Assembly (NCBI GenBank): GCA_001642945.1
Contig: LGRT01000037.1
Coordinates: 239,718-303,717, forward strand
Length of the DNA: 64,000 nucleotides
Source: Rhodobacteraceae bacterium SB2
Lineage (GTDB): Bacteria > Pseudomonadota > Alphaproteobacteria > Rhodobacterales > Rhodobacteraceae
Direction: 5' to 3'
Shown: piece after piece, positions 53,946 through 63,751 of the stretch
Numbering within the stretch: position 1 is the first letter of the stretch
How the letters are laid out: each line of letters begins with the position of its first letter
The notes under the pieces: generated by a model
What the model saw: the letters and a program-made list of their open reading frames with translations, nothing else
Databases searched by the model: none
Told to the model about the DNA's origin: nothing
Position numbers and translations under genes: made by a program

Positions 53946-56804
53946 TTATTCAGCTGCTAATTTCCGGTCTTTGAGCAACATCTTCAAATAATGGCCCGTG
54001 TAACTGCTTTTCTTCTTGATGATGGTTTCCGGAGTTCCGGCGGCCACGATGCGCCCGCCCCCATTACCGCCTTCAGGACCGATATCAATGATCCAATCTG
54101 CCGTTTTGACAACATCCAGATTATGCTCGATCACCACCACAGAATTCCCTTGATCCACCAATTCATGCAGCACTTCTAGTAATTTTCGTACATCTTCGAA
54201 ATGCAAGCCCGTCGTTGGTTCATCCAGAATATAAAGGGTACGGCCCGTCGAGCGCTTTGCCAGCTCTTTTGACAATTTGACGCGCTGCGCCTCACCGCCC
54301 GACAGCGTTGTGGCCTGTTGGCCGACCTTGATATAGCCCAAACCCACCCGCACCAATGCATCCATTTTTTCACGGATCGATGGCACCGCTTGAAAAAACG
54401 CCTGCGCATCTTCGACCGTCATATCCAGCACATCTGCAATGCTTTTGCCTTTGAATTTAACCTCCAGCGTTTCGCGATTGTAGCGCGCGCCATTGCAGGT
54501 TTCGCAGGTCACGTAGACATCGGGTAAGAAATGCATTTCAATTTTGATAACCCCATCGCCCTGGCAGGCTTCACAGCGCCCGCCTTTCACGTTGAAACTG
54601 AACCGGCCGAGCTTATAGCCGCGGGTTTTTGCCTCAGGCAATCCTGCGAACCAATCGCGGATGGGCGTGAAGGCACCCGTATACGTGGCGGGGTTTGAGC
54701 GCGGCGTCCTGCCGATCGGACGCTGATCGATATCGATCACCTTATCAAGAAATTCGAGGCCTTTGATCGTTTCACAGGGGGCTGGTGTTTGTTTGGCCCC
54801 GTTCAAGCGCATCGAGGCCGTTTTGAACAAGGTTTCGATTGTAAGCGTGGATTTACCACCGCCTGACACCCCTGTAACGCAGATCAGTTTGCCAAGCGGA
54901 AAATCCGCCGTAACGGATTTCAGGTTATTTCCGGTGGCCTTAACCACGGTGAGCATTTTACCGTTCCCACTGCGCCTTACCGCAGGAACCGCGATCTCTT
55001 TTATCCCTTGAAGATATTGCCCTGTAAGAGAGTTTGGATCGGCCGCGACCTCTGCTGGCGTACCGCGGGACACAACATGCCCCCCATGAACACCCGCGCC
55101 TGGTCCGATATCGAACACGTAATCCGCCTCGCGGATTGCTTCTTCATCATGTTCGACCACAATCACCGTATTGCCTTGATCGCGCAGGTTTTTCAACGTG
55201 GTAAGCAAACGGTCATTGTCGCGCTGATGCAGGCCAATTGAGGGCTCATCAAGCACGTATAAAACACCCGTGAGCCCGCTGCCAATCTGACTGGCCAACC
55301 GGATCCGTTGACTTTCGCCCCCCGATAAGGTGCCCGCATTGCGGCTGAGGGTTAAATACTCCAAGCCCACATTATTCAAAAACCCAAGCCGCTCTCGGAT
55401 TTCTTTCAAAATCGCGGCCGCGATTTGATTTTTTTGATCGCTCAGATGTTCGGGCACGCCCTCGCACCAGCTCAGCGCATCTCGGATCGACATTTGTACA
55501 AGTTCACCCACGTGCAAGTTGGCAATTTTGACGGCCAGCGCCTCGGGGCGCAGGCGGAAGCCATTGCAGCTTCCGCAGGGTTGGTTGTTCTGGTAATTTT
55601 CAAACTCTTCGCGCACCCACGAACTGTCAGTCTCGCGATAGCGCCGTTGCATATTCGGAATGACACCCTCAAAACCACGGGTTACCTGATAAACGCGGCC
55701 TCCGTCATCATAACGAAATTTAATCTCCTGATCCCCTGATCCGTGCAAAAATACTTTTTTAACGGCGGCAGGCAAATCCTTCCAACTGACATTCATGGAC
55801 ACGCCATAATGTTTGGAAATTGCTTCGATCGTTTGTGTGAAATATGGGCTCTTTCCCTTCCGCCATGGTGCGATGGCACCATCCCGCACTTTCAGGGTTT
55901 CATCCGGCACCACCAAGCGCTCATCAAAAAACCGCTCTTGCCCCAACCCGTCACACTCCGGGCATGCACCGAAGGGCGCGTTGAACGAGAACAGACGCGG
56001 TTCAATTTCCGAAATTGTGAAACCGCTCACCGGACACGCGAAATTTTCGCTGAAGGTAACCCGCTCAGGATCACCCTCATCCGGGGCAGTTTCCAAAATT
56101 GCAATACCATCGGCGAGGTCAAGCGCGGTTCGAAAACTATCGGCAAGGCGGGTTTCTATGCCCGCACGCACCACAATCCTATCAACCACAACGTCGATAT
56201 CATGGCGAAATTTCTTATCCAGGGTGGGCGGATCATCCAGCTCATAAAAAGCGCCATCCACTTTCACGCGCTGAAACCCTTGCTTTCGCAATTCAAGGAA
56301 TTCTTTGCGATACTCACCCTTTCTATCGCGCACGATCGGGGCTAATAAATAGGCGCGGGTGCCCTCGTGCATCGCCGCAACGCGGTCGACCATGTCTTGC
56401 ACCTGCTGGGCCTCAATCGGCAAGCCAGTGGCAGGGCTATAGGGCGTGCCAGCCCGGGCAAAAAGCAACCGCAAGTAATCATAAATTTCGGTGACTGTGC
56501 CAACTGTGGAGCGCGGATTTTTGCTGGTGGTTTTCTGTTCAATCGAAATGGCAGGGCTGAGGCCAGAAATCTGATCGACATCCGGTTTTTCCATCATATC
56601 CAGAAACTGACGGGCATAGGCGCTGAGCGATTCAACATAGCGCCGTTGCCCTTCAGCATAAACGGTATCAAAGGCCAGCGATGACTTTCCGGATCCGGAA
56701 AGACCTGTTATCACCACAAATTGATCGCGTGGAATATCCACATCGATTGACTTTAGGTTATGTTCGCGGGCACCGCGCACAGAGATGAATTTTTGATCTG
56801 CCAT
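53946..56804 (-). CDS. uvrA: Excinuclease ABC subunit A
   Basis: From ATG 56804, with AAGGAA before it, the protein has 952 residues, which is full UvrA length. It has two ABC ATPase modules: the first Walker [10 protein letters not shown] near residue 32, and the second GVSGGGKST in the C-terminal half. Signatures [16 protein letters not shown] and [16 protein letters not shown] and zinc-finger cysteines in CPECDGLG and CEACQGDG are present. It recognises damaged DNA and loads UvrB for nucleotide excision repair. It is transcribed alone. No SOS box was identified with certainty upstream. Confidence 0.96.
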   Translation of the reverse strand: MADQKFISVRGAREHNLKSIDVDIPRDQFVVITGLSGSGKSSLAFDTVYAEGQRRYVESLSAYARQFLDMMEKPDVDQISGLSPAISIEQKTTSKNPRSTVGTVTEIYDYLRLLFARAGTPYSPATGLPIEAQQVQDMVDRVAAMHEGTRAYLLAPIVRDRKGEYRKEFLELRKQGFQRVKVDGAFYELDDPPTLDKKFRHDIDVVVDRIVVRAGIETRLADSFRTALDLADGIAILETAPDEGDPERVTFSENFACPVSGFTISEIEPRLFSFNAPFGACPECDGLGQERFFDERLVVPDETLKVRDGAIAPWRKGKSPYFTQTIEAISKHYGVSMNVSWKDLPAAVKKVFLHGSGDQEIKFRYDDGGRVYQVTRGFEGVIPNMQRRYRETDSSWVREEFENYQNNQPCGSCNGFRLRPEALAVKIANLHVGELVQMSIRDALSWCEGVPEHLSDQKNQIAAAILKEIRERLGFLNNVGLEYLTLSRNAGTLSGGESQRIRLASQIGSGLTGVLYVLDEPSIGLHQRDNDRLLTTLKNLRDQGNTVIVVEHDEEAIREADYVFDIGPGAGVHGGHVVSRGTPAEVAADPNSLTGQYLQGIKEIAVPAVRRSGNGKMLTVVKATGNNLKSVTADFPLGKLICVTGVSGGGKSTLTIETLFKTASMRLNGAKQTPAPCETIKGLEFLDKVIDIDQRPIGRTPRSNPATYTGAFTPIRDWFAGLPEAKTRGYKLGRFSFNVKGGRCEACQGDGVIKIEMHFLPDVYVTCETCNGARYNRETLEVKFKGKSIADVLDMTVEDAQAFFQAVPSIREKMDALVRVGLGYIKVGQQATTLSGGEAQRVKLSKELAKRSTGRTLYILDEPTTGLHFEDVRKLLEVLHELVDQGNSVVVIEHNLDVVKTADWIIDIGPEGGNGGGRIVAAGTPETIIKKKSSYTGHYLKMLLKDRKLAAE

Positions 56805-57015
56805 GATGTTCCTTACTCTACAAACCAAACATAGGCTGATTAAACTGAGTCTCCAATCAAATTTTGAGAACAAATATAGAACATTTGGTTTTACGTGGCC
56901 TTTCCCTCTGATCTTTCATTCTGTAACATTTGCTCGATCTATCGGCTTGAGCAATCGCCTTTAGGCCTCTAAACAGCAGATGAAGCAAAAGCAGGCGGCA
57001 GCTCGGGGATAAAAA

Positions 57016-57960
57016 ATGGCTGACAACACCTATATTTTGATTGATTTGGGGGGCAGCAATACCCGCGTCGCTCTAAGTGATGATACCGCGTTGAACCCTG
57101 AAACAATTCAAAAATTTTCGAATGCAGGCTATGGCTGCTTAGAAGATATTATCAAAACCTATATGCAGGCGCAAACCCTAAGCAAGGTTACAGCTATTTG
57201 TGTTGCAGCTGCGGGGCCGCTTCGCGACGGGGTGATAAAAGTCACTAATCTGGACTGGCTAATTTGCCCGGATCGATTGCGCGCGCTTACCCAAGCCGAT
57301 CATGTTGGCTTGCTCAATGATCTGCAAGCCCAAGGATACGCGCTAAACGTTCTGCCTTTGGAAAGCCTCAAGCATCTTTATGGTCCTTCAAAAGCCAAAG
57401 CCGGGACCACAAAATTGGTCTGTGGAATTGGAACCGGCTTCAATATCGCGGCGGCTTATCCTGCTTCTAAAGGCGTGCTGGTGCCACCTGCGGAAGCCGG
57501 GCATGTTCGGTTGCCTGTTGCAACTGCGCTGCAGCGCGAATTATCTGATTGGATTGCAGCTGAGCGGGGGTTTGCATCTGTTGAAACCGTACTGTCTGGC
57601 AACGGGTTGGAAACCTTAAACAGATTTTTTGATCCCGAGCACCCGCGCAGCGCGAGCGAAGTTATGCAAGCCGCGCAGGATGGACAGCGCGAGGCACGCC
57701 ACGTTGTGGCATGCTTTGCATCAATCATGGGCTCTTATTTCGGAGATTTGGCCCTGGCACATCTGCCTCTGGGTGGCATTTATATGATTGGCGGGGTTTC
57801 TCGCGCAATCGCGCCGTTTGTGACGCCTAAAAATTTCGGCGCGACCTTTCATGACAAAGGCGTCTTCTCAGATTACATGTCGGAATTTCCGATCTTCTTG
57901 GTTGAGGATGATTTTGCAGCGCTTAAAGGCTGCTTGGGCTATTTACAACAATCGATTTAG
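57016..57960 (+). CDS. glk: Glucokinase
   Basis: A 314-residue ATP-dependent glucokinase of the Glk family. The phosphate-1 loop is IDLGGSNTRVAL (9-20), NLDWLICPDRL follows the sugar-binding region, LNDLQAQGYAL carries the catalytic Asp, and CGIGTGFNIA and PAEAGHVRLP are family motifs. It feeds imported glucose into Entner-Doudoroff metabolism and may serve the upstream sugar importers. Its last 38 bases overlap the convergent MFS gene. Confidence 0.87.
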   Translation: MADNTYILIDLGGSNTRVALSDDTALNPETIQKFSNAGYGCLEDIIKTYMQAQTLSKVTAICVAAAGPLRDGVIKVTNLDWLICPDRLRALTQADHVGLLNDLQAQGYALNVLPLESLKHLYGPSKAKAGTTKLVCGIGTGFNIAAAYPASKGVLVPPAEAGHVRLPVATALQRELSDWIAAERGFASVETVLSGNGLETLNRFFDPEHPRSASEVMQAAQDGQREARHVVACFASIMGSYFGDLALAHLPLGGIYMIGGVSRAIAPFVTPKNFGATFHDKGVFSDYMSEFPIFLVEDDFAALKGCLGYLQQSI

Positions 57961-59170
57961 GCAAATGCGGCGCTGCGCGCCATACCCCAAATGACATTAC
58001 GACCGTGCTCAACACAAAGAATATAGCAACTGCGATATATTGAGTTTCCAATCCTATATCCCAGTCAATCATCACACCAGTGATACCCGGCCCAAGCGCA
58101 GAGCCCAATACCATAATCGCGGCCGCCAATGATTTAATCGCACCCAAATACCGGGTGCCATAAAACTCAGCCCAAAACGCATTTGGAAGCGTTGTATTTG
58201 CGCCGGCTGTGATCGCCAGAAACAGCAGACCCGTTACGAACATCATCTGCGATTGTCCGAATGCAAAGCACAAGAACGCAAACGACATGGGCAATTGGTA
58301 AAACCAGATCAGCCTTGGGGTGCCAAAACGATCAAGCGCCCAGCCCGATGCCAGCATCGCCAAAACCGCGGCCCCCGTATATAGCGGGAAAAAACTTACC
58401 AACGATAAATGATCCCAGCCTTTTACCGCCGCGAAATGCACCTGTTGAAAGAAAAACGCCGTGTTGAACGCGCTAGGGCCGAGTAATGCCGGCATCATGC
58501 ACCAAAAAAGCGGGTGGCGGATGACCGCCCCGCGCGTCCAATGCTGCGCATCCATTCCCAAGGAACTGTTATCTTCCGCCATTGATTGCGGGGTTCGCTC
58601 TTGACGCAGCAATCGAAATAAAACTGGTAGAGACAATAAAAGCACCCCAGCAGCAACGCACCATAAAGAGCGCCACGACACAACGCCCATTAAAAACACG
58701 AACAACACGGGCAAAAAAGCTTCTCCGAAGGAATATCCCAGCCCCGCGATCGATAGCGCGCGCCCCCGATTGGCCACAAACCAACGCGACATAGCCACCA
58801 CTGCCAGATGCGAGCACATGCCCTGCCCCAGTAAACGCAACGCGAAAATTGCAAAAGGCAGGTAAAACACATGCGACAGATTGGCCATCACAAGCGTTGC
58901 CCCCATCAAACCAGATAAAACGAAAAGCCCCAAAACTCGGGTCCGGATGACATCGCTTAAAGTGCCCAGCCAAACCATCACAATCGCCGACGCCGTTGTG
59001 CCCAAAGAGTAAAACCCACCCCAAGCCGCGTGTGAGAGGCCGAATTCGGCCCGAATATGGCCTGAAAAGATAGAAATGAAGAAGGTTTGGCCAAAGCTTG
59101 ACATAAATGCCAGCAAAGCCCCTGCTGCTAACCAGGCACTATTTTGACGGAAGAACTGCAAAATAGGCAC
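57923..59170 (-). CDS. MFS transporter
   Basis: A 415-residue major-facilitator protein with 12 hydrophobic segments. The loop between helices 2 and 3 reads MVWLGTLSDVIRTRVLGL, and the GLLGQGMCSHLAVVAMSRWF part of helix 4-5 is similar to the oxalate/formate- and monocarboxylate-type MFS. The middle loop (about 190-215) is hydrophilic. The substrate cannot be determined. It overlaps glk tail-to-tail by 38 bases, so the last 12 residues share DNA with glk. Confidence 0.82.
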   Translation of the reverse strand: MPILQFFRQNSAWLAAGALLAFMSSFGQTFFISIFSGHIRAEFGLSHAAWGGFYSLGTTASAIVMVWLGTLSDVIRTRVLGLFVLSGLMGATLVMANLSHVFYLPFAIFALRLLGQGMCSHLAVVAMSRWFVANRGRALSIAGLGYSFGEAFLPVLFVFLMGVVSWRSLWCVAAGVLLLSLPVLFRLLRQERTPQSMAEDNSSLGMDAQHWTRGAVIRHPLFWCMMPALLGPSAFNTAFFFQQVHFAAVKGWDHLSLVSFFPLYTGAAVLAMLASGWALDRFGTPRLIWFYQLPMSFAFLCFAFGQSQMMFVTGLLFLAITAGANTTLPNAFWAEFYGTRYLGAIKSLAAAIMVLGSALGPGITGVMIDWDIGLETQYIAVAIFFVLSTVVMSFGVWRAAPHLPKSIVVNSPSSL

Positions 59171-59225
59171 AGGCGTCTCCTTTGATTAGACATCTGTGCT
59201 AAAGTTAAATTTGCCAAAAGGAAAG

Positions 59226-59291
59226 ATGATAATGAAGCAATGCTGGAAGCATGTTTTGAGGGGCCTGAGACCACAAATGTTACATACTTAA
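59226..59291 (+). CDS. Candidate 21-residue small ORF
   Basis: ATG 59226 (or 59232) follows AAAAGGAAAG, a good ribosome-binding site, and the frame reads MIMKQCWKHVLRGLRPQMLH before TAA. Basic and short; no family. It is divergent from the MFS gene. It may be chance. Confidence 0.2.
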   Translation: MIMKQCWKHVLRGLRPQMLHT

Positions 59292-59319
59292 ACGTTCTAC
59301 CACGCGCGTTTGACCATAA

Positions 59320-59360
59320 AAAATGCTAAATTTCTATGAGGTCTAAAGCATAGGCATTTT
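59320..59360. other. Two-part hairpin
   Basis: AAAATGC (59320-59326) pairs with GCATTTT (59354-59360), and CTATG (59334-59338) pairs with CATAG (59349-59353) inside it, leaving a one-sided bulge. ACAAAAAAAG follows. It could be part of a small RNA or terminate antisense transcription. Confidence 0.4.
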
Positions 59361-59442
59361 ACAAAAAAAGACTGGCGCCCGATCCGAAAGCAGCTGCCAG
59401 CCATATTCGAGCGTAAAATTTTTCTCTGTTCAGAAAGAAACC

Positions 59443-59516
59443 GTGGAGGGGTGCGTTCCTCTTAAAGCGCCTTTAATCATAAAGCCGCCTTAAAGAAGTA
59501 TAAGCCGCCCCTCCAC
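59443..59516. other. 9-bp inverted repeat enclosing imperfect direct repeats
   Basis: GTGGAGGGG (59443-59451) pairs perfectly with CCCCTCCAC (59508-59516). The 56 bases between hold two similar units, AAAGCGCCTT and AAAGCCGCCTT, each able to form a small hairpin. The shape is a closed multibranch structure of about 74 nt. It could be a small RNA or a terminator of the kinase transcript, though no T-run follows on either strand. Confidence 0.4.
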
Positions 59517-59726
59517 AAAACTCGTCACCAATACGCATACGCAACATCTACAAACGCGCCGGGCACACAAAACCAACAAAGCCACCCAAACCAAAACGCA
59601 TCCAAAATGTTTCGCCTACCCATTCCCTTAAGGGACAAAAAGATATTTATCAATACAAAAGTATATATTTATATCCCTTAAATTCACGCCTGTAAAATCT
59701 GCAATCCCAAAACCGCCAAATTTCAT

Positions 59727-61037
59727 CTAACGCGAAATGATAAGGCTCGCGCAAAGGCCTCCAAAATCTCTACTTTTAGACAGCTCAACTCGGCCACCAT
59801 GAGCACGCGCAATATCAGCGGCAATGGGAAGCCCAAGACCAACCCCCGATCCTTTATTTTGGTTGCGCGCAGGATCAAGACGCGAAAATGGTTTCATGGC
59901 TTCTTCATAAAGCTCGGGTGGAATACTTGGCCCGTCATCCTCCACGGAAATCACCAGGCTGCGCGCATCATATTGAAGATCAACAACCGCTTTTGTGCCA
60001 TACCGCACCGCGTTCATAATCAAGTTTTCAAGCGCGCGCTTGATCGCAAGCGGGCGCATCTCAACGAGAATGGTGCTTGGATTGCAGCGCAAAGAGACCG
60101 AATGTCCGGCGCGCGTCGTATCTTGTACAATCATTTGAACCAACTCGAACGGATTGGTTGCCTCTGATTTGCCCCCTTCATCGCCCTGCTCGCCGGCAAA
60201 GGAAAGAAATTCATCCAAAAGTTGGCGCATTTCATCAACATCGCGTTCTAGCAATTTGCGATCGTCATGCTCGAGCATAGATAGACCCAGCTTCAACCGT
60301 GTCAAAGGTGTACGCAAATCGTGACTAACGCCCGATAATATCATTGTGCGTTGTTCAATATGGCGTTCAATGCGTGCACGCATATCTAAAAACGCCCGCC
60401 CCGCTGCGCGCACTTCGATCGCGCCAGAGGGGTGATATGGTAGGGTTCGCCCCCGTCCAAAGGCCTCAGCCGCGGCGGCCAAACGGGTGATTGGCCGCAA
60501 TTGATTGCGCAGATAAATAAACGCAATCAAGGTAAAAAACACACCAAATACAACCATATTGACGATCAACTGGTGCGGGTTTGACGGCGACACCCTGTCA
60601 CGCGAAAACTCAATATCAAAATATGCTCCCGCCAAATCAAGCCGCAAATGTACCAATTTAGGCGCATCAAGATTAACCGCCACTAAACTGTCCATTAGCT
60701 CAAACTCTTTTACAACAACCAATCCAGTTAAATCATAAAAATGCCGAAAAGTTGCCAAATCCGGCGCATCGGCAACAACGGTTTCAATGGTGATATTCAA
60801 AGCATTGGCCAAGTTTTCCGTCGTTTCGGTCAAACCCTGATCCGCGATCAGCCGCTTACTTAACAAGCTGAGCTCGCTGATCACGGCCCGGCTCATCTGC
60901 TCGGTCACCCCTTCAAAGTGCCGCTGAATAAATACGATGGAGACCACAAGCCAAAGCAGCACCACCGGCAACACCAAAATTAAGGCCACGCGACCATACA
61001 GCCCCGAGGGCAAATAGCGTTTGAAGGATCTAAACAT
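59727..61037 (-). CDS. EnvZ-like sensor histidine kinase without adjacent regulator
   Basis: From ATG 61037 (AGAGG close upstream) the protein has 436 residues. Helix 1 is near 17-38, a periplasmic loop runs 39-157, helix 2 is near 158-178 and a HAMP domain follows (RNQLRPITRLAAAAEAFGRG). The H-box is SGVSHDLRTPLTRLKLGL with H239; N-box NLIMNAVRYG; G boxes DDGPSI and GSGVGLGLPIA. This is an EnvZ-type kinase. No response-regulator gene is next to it. The divergent MBL gene starts 42 bases away. Confidence 0.87.
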   Translation of the reverse strand: MFRSFKRYLPSGLYGRVALILVLPVVLLWLVVSIVFIQRHFEGVTEQMSRAVISELSLLSKRLIADQGLTETTENLANALNITIETVVADAPDLATFRHFYDLTGLVVVKEFELMDSLVAVNLDAPKLVHLRLDLAGAYFDIEFSRDRVSPSNPHQLIVNMVVFGVFFTLIAFIYLRNQLRPITRLAAAAEAFGRGRTLPYHPSGAIEVRAAGRAFLDMRARIERHIEQRTMILSGVSHDLRTPLTRLKLGLSMLEHDDRKLLERDVDEMRQLLDEFLSFAGEQGDEGGKSEATNPFELVQMIVQDTTRAGHSVSLRCNPSTILVEMRPLAIKRALENLIMNAVRYGTKAVVDLQYDARSLVISVEDDGPSIPPELYEEAMKPFSRLDPARNQNKGSGVGLGLPIAADIARAHGGRVELSKSRDFGGLCASLIISR

Positions 61038-61079
61038 CACCTCTACATCTAGAACAAGTTTAGAACCGGGGAAACAAAA

Positions 61080-62000
61080 ATGGACTCTGCCCACCAAAGC
61101 TTTGATCCGCCTGTTGGCATAGCGCAGACAATTGCGCCAAATCTTCGTAGAATTTTGGCCCCAAACCCGTCACCCATGACATTTCGGGGCACGAACACCT
61201 ATCTGCTAGGCTCTTCTGATCTGGCGATTATTGATCCCGGCCCCGATCATTTAACGCAGTTGAGGGCGATCAAAGCAGCGCTTCAGGGCACACAAAAAAT
61301 CACCCATATTCTGGTCACCCACTCGCATCTTGATCACTCGCCTTTGGCGCGGCGGCTGTCGGCGGATTGTGGCGCACCCATTTTTGCATTTGGGCGCTGT
61401 GATGCAGGGCAAAGTGACCGCATGAAAGCGCTTATTAAATCGGGCTATAGCGGCGGTGGAGAGGGCGTTGATAGCGAATTCATCCCAGATCATACTTTGA
61501 AAGACGGCAGCAAACTGACTGGCCCTGATTGGGAGCTGGAAGCAATTCACACCCCGGGGCATTTTTCAAATCATCTCTGTTTTGGCTGGCAAGAGGCCGC
61601 TTTTACTGGCGATCATATCATGGGCTGGGCCAGCTCGATGGTGTCGCCACCCGATGGTGATATGGGTGATTTTATACGCTCTTGCAAAACACTTTTGCAG
61701 CGTAACTGGAATGTTTTCTACCCTGGCCATGGTGATATTGTTAAAACACCAAACGCGCGCATTGGCGACTTACTTGCCCATCGAAAGCATCGAGAACGTT
61801 CGATATTGGCGGCCCTGTCAGCAGAGGGGCGCAGTATAAAAGAGATCACAAAAAGCGTTTATCATGACACATCTGAGGCTTTGCTCCCGGCTGCCGCGCG
61901 CAACGTATTTGCTCATTTGATCGACCTTTGTGAGCGCCAAAAAGCCATCTGTGATGACCCAATCCGGTTTGAAAGCCAATTTCGATCGCTGACGCCATAA
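61080..62000 (+). CDS. MBL-fold metallo-hydrolase (LACTB2-like)
   Basis: A 306-residue metallo-beta-lactamase-fold protein. The HSHLDH motif (81-86) with H81, H83, D85 and H86 is the two-zinc site, AIHTPGHFSNHLCF supplies the next His, FTGDHIMGW the bridging Asp, and FYPGHGDIV the last His. A C-terminal winged-helix-like part (about 225-300) matches LACTB2-type proteins, which in eukaryotes are endoribonucleases. The bacterial substrate is unknown. It is divergent from the EnvZ-like kinase gene. Confidence 0.82.
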   Translation: MDSAHQSFDPPVGIAQTIAPNLRRILAPNPSPMTFRGTNTYLLGSSDLAIIDPGPDHLTQLRAIKAALQGTQKITHILVTHSHLDHSPLARRLSADCGAPIFAFGRCDAGQSDRMKALIKSGYSGGGEGVDSEFIPDHTLKDGSKLTGPDWELEAIHTPGHFSNHLCFGWQEAAFTGDHIMGWASSMVSPPDGDMGDFIRSCKTLLQRNWNVFYPGHGDIVKTPNARIGDLLAHRKHRERSILAALSAEGRSIKEITKSVYHDTSEALLPAAARNVFAHLIDLCERQKAICDDPIRFESQFRSLTP

Positions 62001-62066
62001 ACAAAAACAAAATTAATATAAAAACCGCTGGACGCGGAATTCTCGTATTGCTATAGCGACATCAGT

Positions 62067-62141
62067 TCCGGCGTAGCTCAGCGGTAGAGCAGTTGACTGT
62101 TAATCAATTGGTCGTAGGTTCGATCCCTACCGCCGGAGCCA
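62067..62141 (+). tRNA. tRNA-Asn (GTT)
   Basis: A full cloverleaf: acceptor TCCGGCG pairs with CGCCGGA, D-stem GCTC/GAGC, anticodon stem GTTGA/TCAAT with loop CTGTTAA and anticodon GTT at 62099-62101, T-arm GTAGG-TTCGATC-CCTAC. The discriminator is G and CCA is encoded (62139-62141). TATAGC at 62052 is a possible -10 element. The DNA becomes AT-rich directly after the gene. Confidence 0.96.
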
Positions 62142-62336
62142 AATTCAAAAATAAAATCAATGACTTAAATGATTTATGTTGGAATTTTGGTGTATAGTAA
62201 AAAGTTATAAACAGTTATAAACATATCTTGGCGTGCAATTCAAAACAACTTTACTTTTATAAATATTACGAGTGCAGCTAATAGCTAACATAAAACTTTA
62301 AAAATTGGCGCCGGATATTTTCATCTCTGATAAGAT

Positions 62337-62852
62337 TCAATTCTGTTCCGAACCTAGATAATTCTGCATCATTTTTTCTACTGAATAATCAAATAGCTTT
62401 TCTTCAGCACTCGCACTTAATTTAAAACGTTTTGCTAGTCGAATGTGCCTGCGTGTGTGTTCCCACCAATCTAAAGAACTATTCTCACCCTTTTTTTCTT
62501 TTTTGAGTATCTCTAACAATATATCTGCTATTATGGGTGTTAAAGCTAATGAGAGCTGATCCAGTCGCTCTGTAAACTTTTCAGCAGAGTGGGCTAATCC
62601 TTTTGCGACTGGAACACCTTGGCTGTGTTTTTGTTTCACTTTCTCCAAGGCGTAAAACGAATCCAGATACATCTCTATTAATTTGAATAATTTGACTACG
62701 GTCACATCTAATTTTGGATGCGCTGTTGGAGGCGAATGAAAATCGATACCATGTCCAATTAATTCATGATCTCGTGTTCTAAAAATCTGACGGCTTTTCC
62801 TTAAATTATCTTTGTTGATAATTTCTGGTCGCTGGTGATTAAGTTTTGACAA
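62337..62852 (-). CDS. Hypothetical protein, unrecognised
   Basis: A TTG at 62852 gives 171 residues; no strong ribosome site was found. The protein is soluble and mostly helical, Lys-rich in its second half (EILKKEKKGENSSLDWWEHT, then RRHIRLAKRFKL). A central helix LDVTVVKLFKLIEMYLDSF may form a bundle. No family was recognised. Base use is AT-rich, unlike the genes before tRNA-Asn, which suggests acquisition by transfer. Confidence 0.55.
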   Translation of the reverse strand: MSKLNHQRPEIINKDNLRKSRQIFRTRDHELIGHGIDFHSPPTAHPKLDVTVVKLFKLIEMYLDSFYALEKVKQKHSQGVPVAKGLAHSAEKFTERLDQLSLALTPIIADILLEILKKEKKGENSSLDWWEHTRRHIRLAKRFKLSASAEEKLFDYSVEKMMQNYLGSEQN

Positions 62853-62926
62853 CGTAATTCTTTCTTTGCGGATTAGCTAAAAAAACATTTTGACAAAAGG
62901 GCACTTATGTTTTCATCCTCCAGAAC

Positions 62927-63541
62927 TCACTCGGTTAAAATACCACCTTCAAGTAATTCCTTACGCCTCGGGTACCACATTCCATCCGATTCAGCTCTTA
63001 GTGTCTGGATCGCAAACTGTGGTTTAACTCCTCGCTCAAGCAGATATTCAAACTCTGTAAAAATTTCGGCTTGAGTATCTTCATAAAGCCAAGATGCAAA
63101 ATCAAAAGGAGTCTCCCAGCCTTCATCTTCTTTCTCAGAGTTATAATATTCTTCGATGCTATCTGCCGCCCACCAACTTGCATGAAAACCAATTTTGCCA
63201 CCAAGCGCTAATGTTCTGTCTCTTCCACCAAGAAACATTGTAACACACGCACTTTCGCAGGTACCTTCAACGTAGGTTTTTATGTCAGCATCAATAATGA
63301 GATCAGCCATATCATTAGCTGCCCCAATCATACCTCCGCCACTATTAAGAACTAATGTATCAATGTCAGTGTGCGTTCTTAATATTTTTAACAATTCTTC
63401 TTCATGACCAAAAGCAATTTCAGTCGCCTCTTCGCTGTTCTCGGTATCGTAAATCAGCTTGTTTTCTATAACGATAAAAGGATCGGCTAGCGATATCTGT
63501 CCAAAAATCAGAAACCCAATCATGAAGATAACTTTCAGCAT
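62927..63541 (-). CDS. Secreted ClpP/SppA-fold serine-protease-like protein
   Basis: From the ATG at 63541 the product has 204 residues and a signal peptide (MLKVIFMIGFLIFGQISLA), so it is exported; an ATG nine codons upstream would bury that signal. The ClpP/crotonase-like fold is indicated by LVLNSGGGMIGAANDMADL (about 63-81), GTCESACVTMFLGG with the candidate nucleophile S97, and GGKIGFHASWW with H120. These match periplasmic proteins of the COG3904 type. The substrate is unknown. AT-rich, in the probable transferred region. Confidence 0.65.
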   Translation of the reverse strand: MLKVIFMIGFLIFGQISLADPFIVIENKLIYDTENSEEATEIAFGHEEELLKILRTHTDIDTLVLNSGGGMIGAANDMADLIIDADIKTYVEGTCESACVTMFLGGRDRTLALGGKIGFHASWWAADSIEEYYNSEKEDEGWETPFDFASWLYEDTQAEIFTEFEYLLERGVKPQFAIQTLRAESDGMWYPRRKELLEGGILTE

Positions 63542-63751
63542 TTTTTCATCCAATTTATCATTTACCATTCGTAAAGATTTTAACTTTAAAGTATCAAATA
63601 AATAACATTGCTTTTCTTAAATCAAAAGAAAAATAAAGAAATAATCTTTGAGATAAAATCCTAAAGCAGGTTAAAGTTTGACCATCACACCTCGAAAATC
63701 AGTCCCGGAGGACCACTCTAAAGATACAAAAGACATAGAAGGTTAATTGTT

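Larger units (their letters stand above)
59171..59726. other. Large intergenic region with two structured elements
   Basis: These 556 bases separate the MFS gene and an EnvZ-like kinase gene (the kinase is read toward it). They contain a possible 21-codon frame at 59226, a two-part hairpin at 59320-59360 and a 9-bp inverted repeat at 59443-59516 enclosing direct repeats. No long frame and no recognisable tRNA or known ncRNA were found. Confidence 0.5.

Noticed and set aside
55743..56345. 200-codon frame antisense to uvrA
   Set aside because: It lies fully inside uvrA, whose motifs are intact; no independent signal.
62204..62223. Tandem GTTATAAACA units that resemble weak DnaA boxes
   Set aside because: Only two copies, with TTATAAACA differing from TTATCCACA at two positions, and no replication gene nearby; not enough for an origin.
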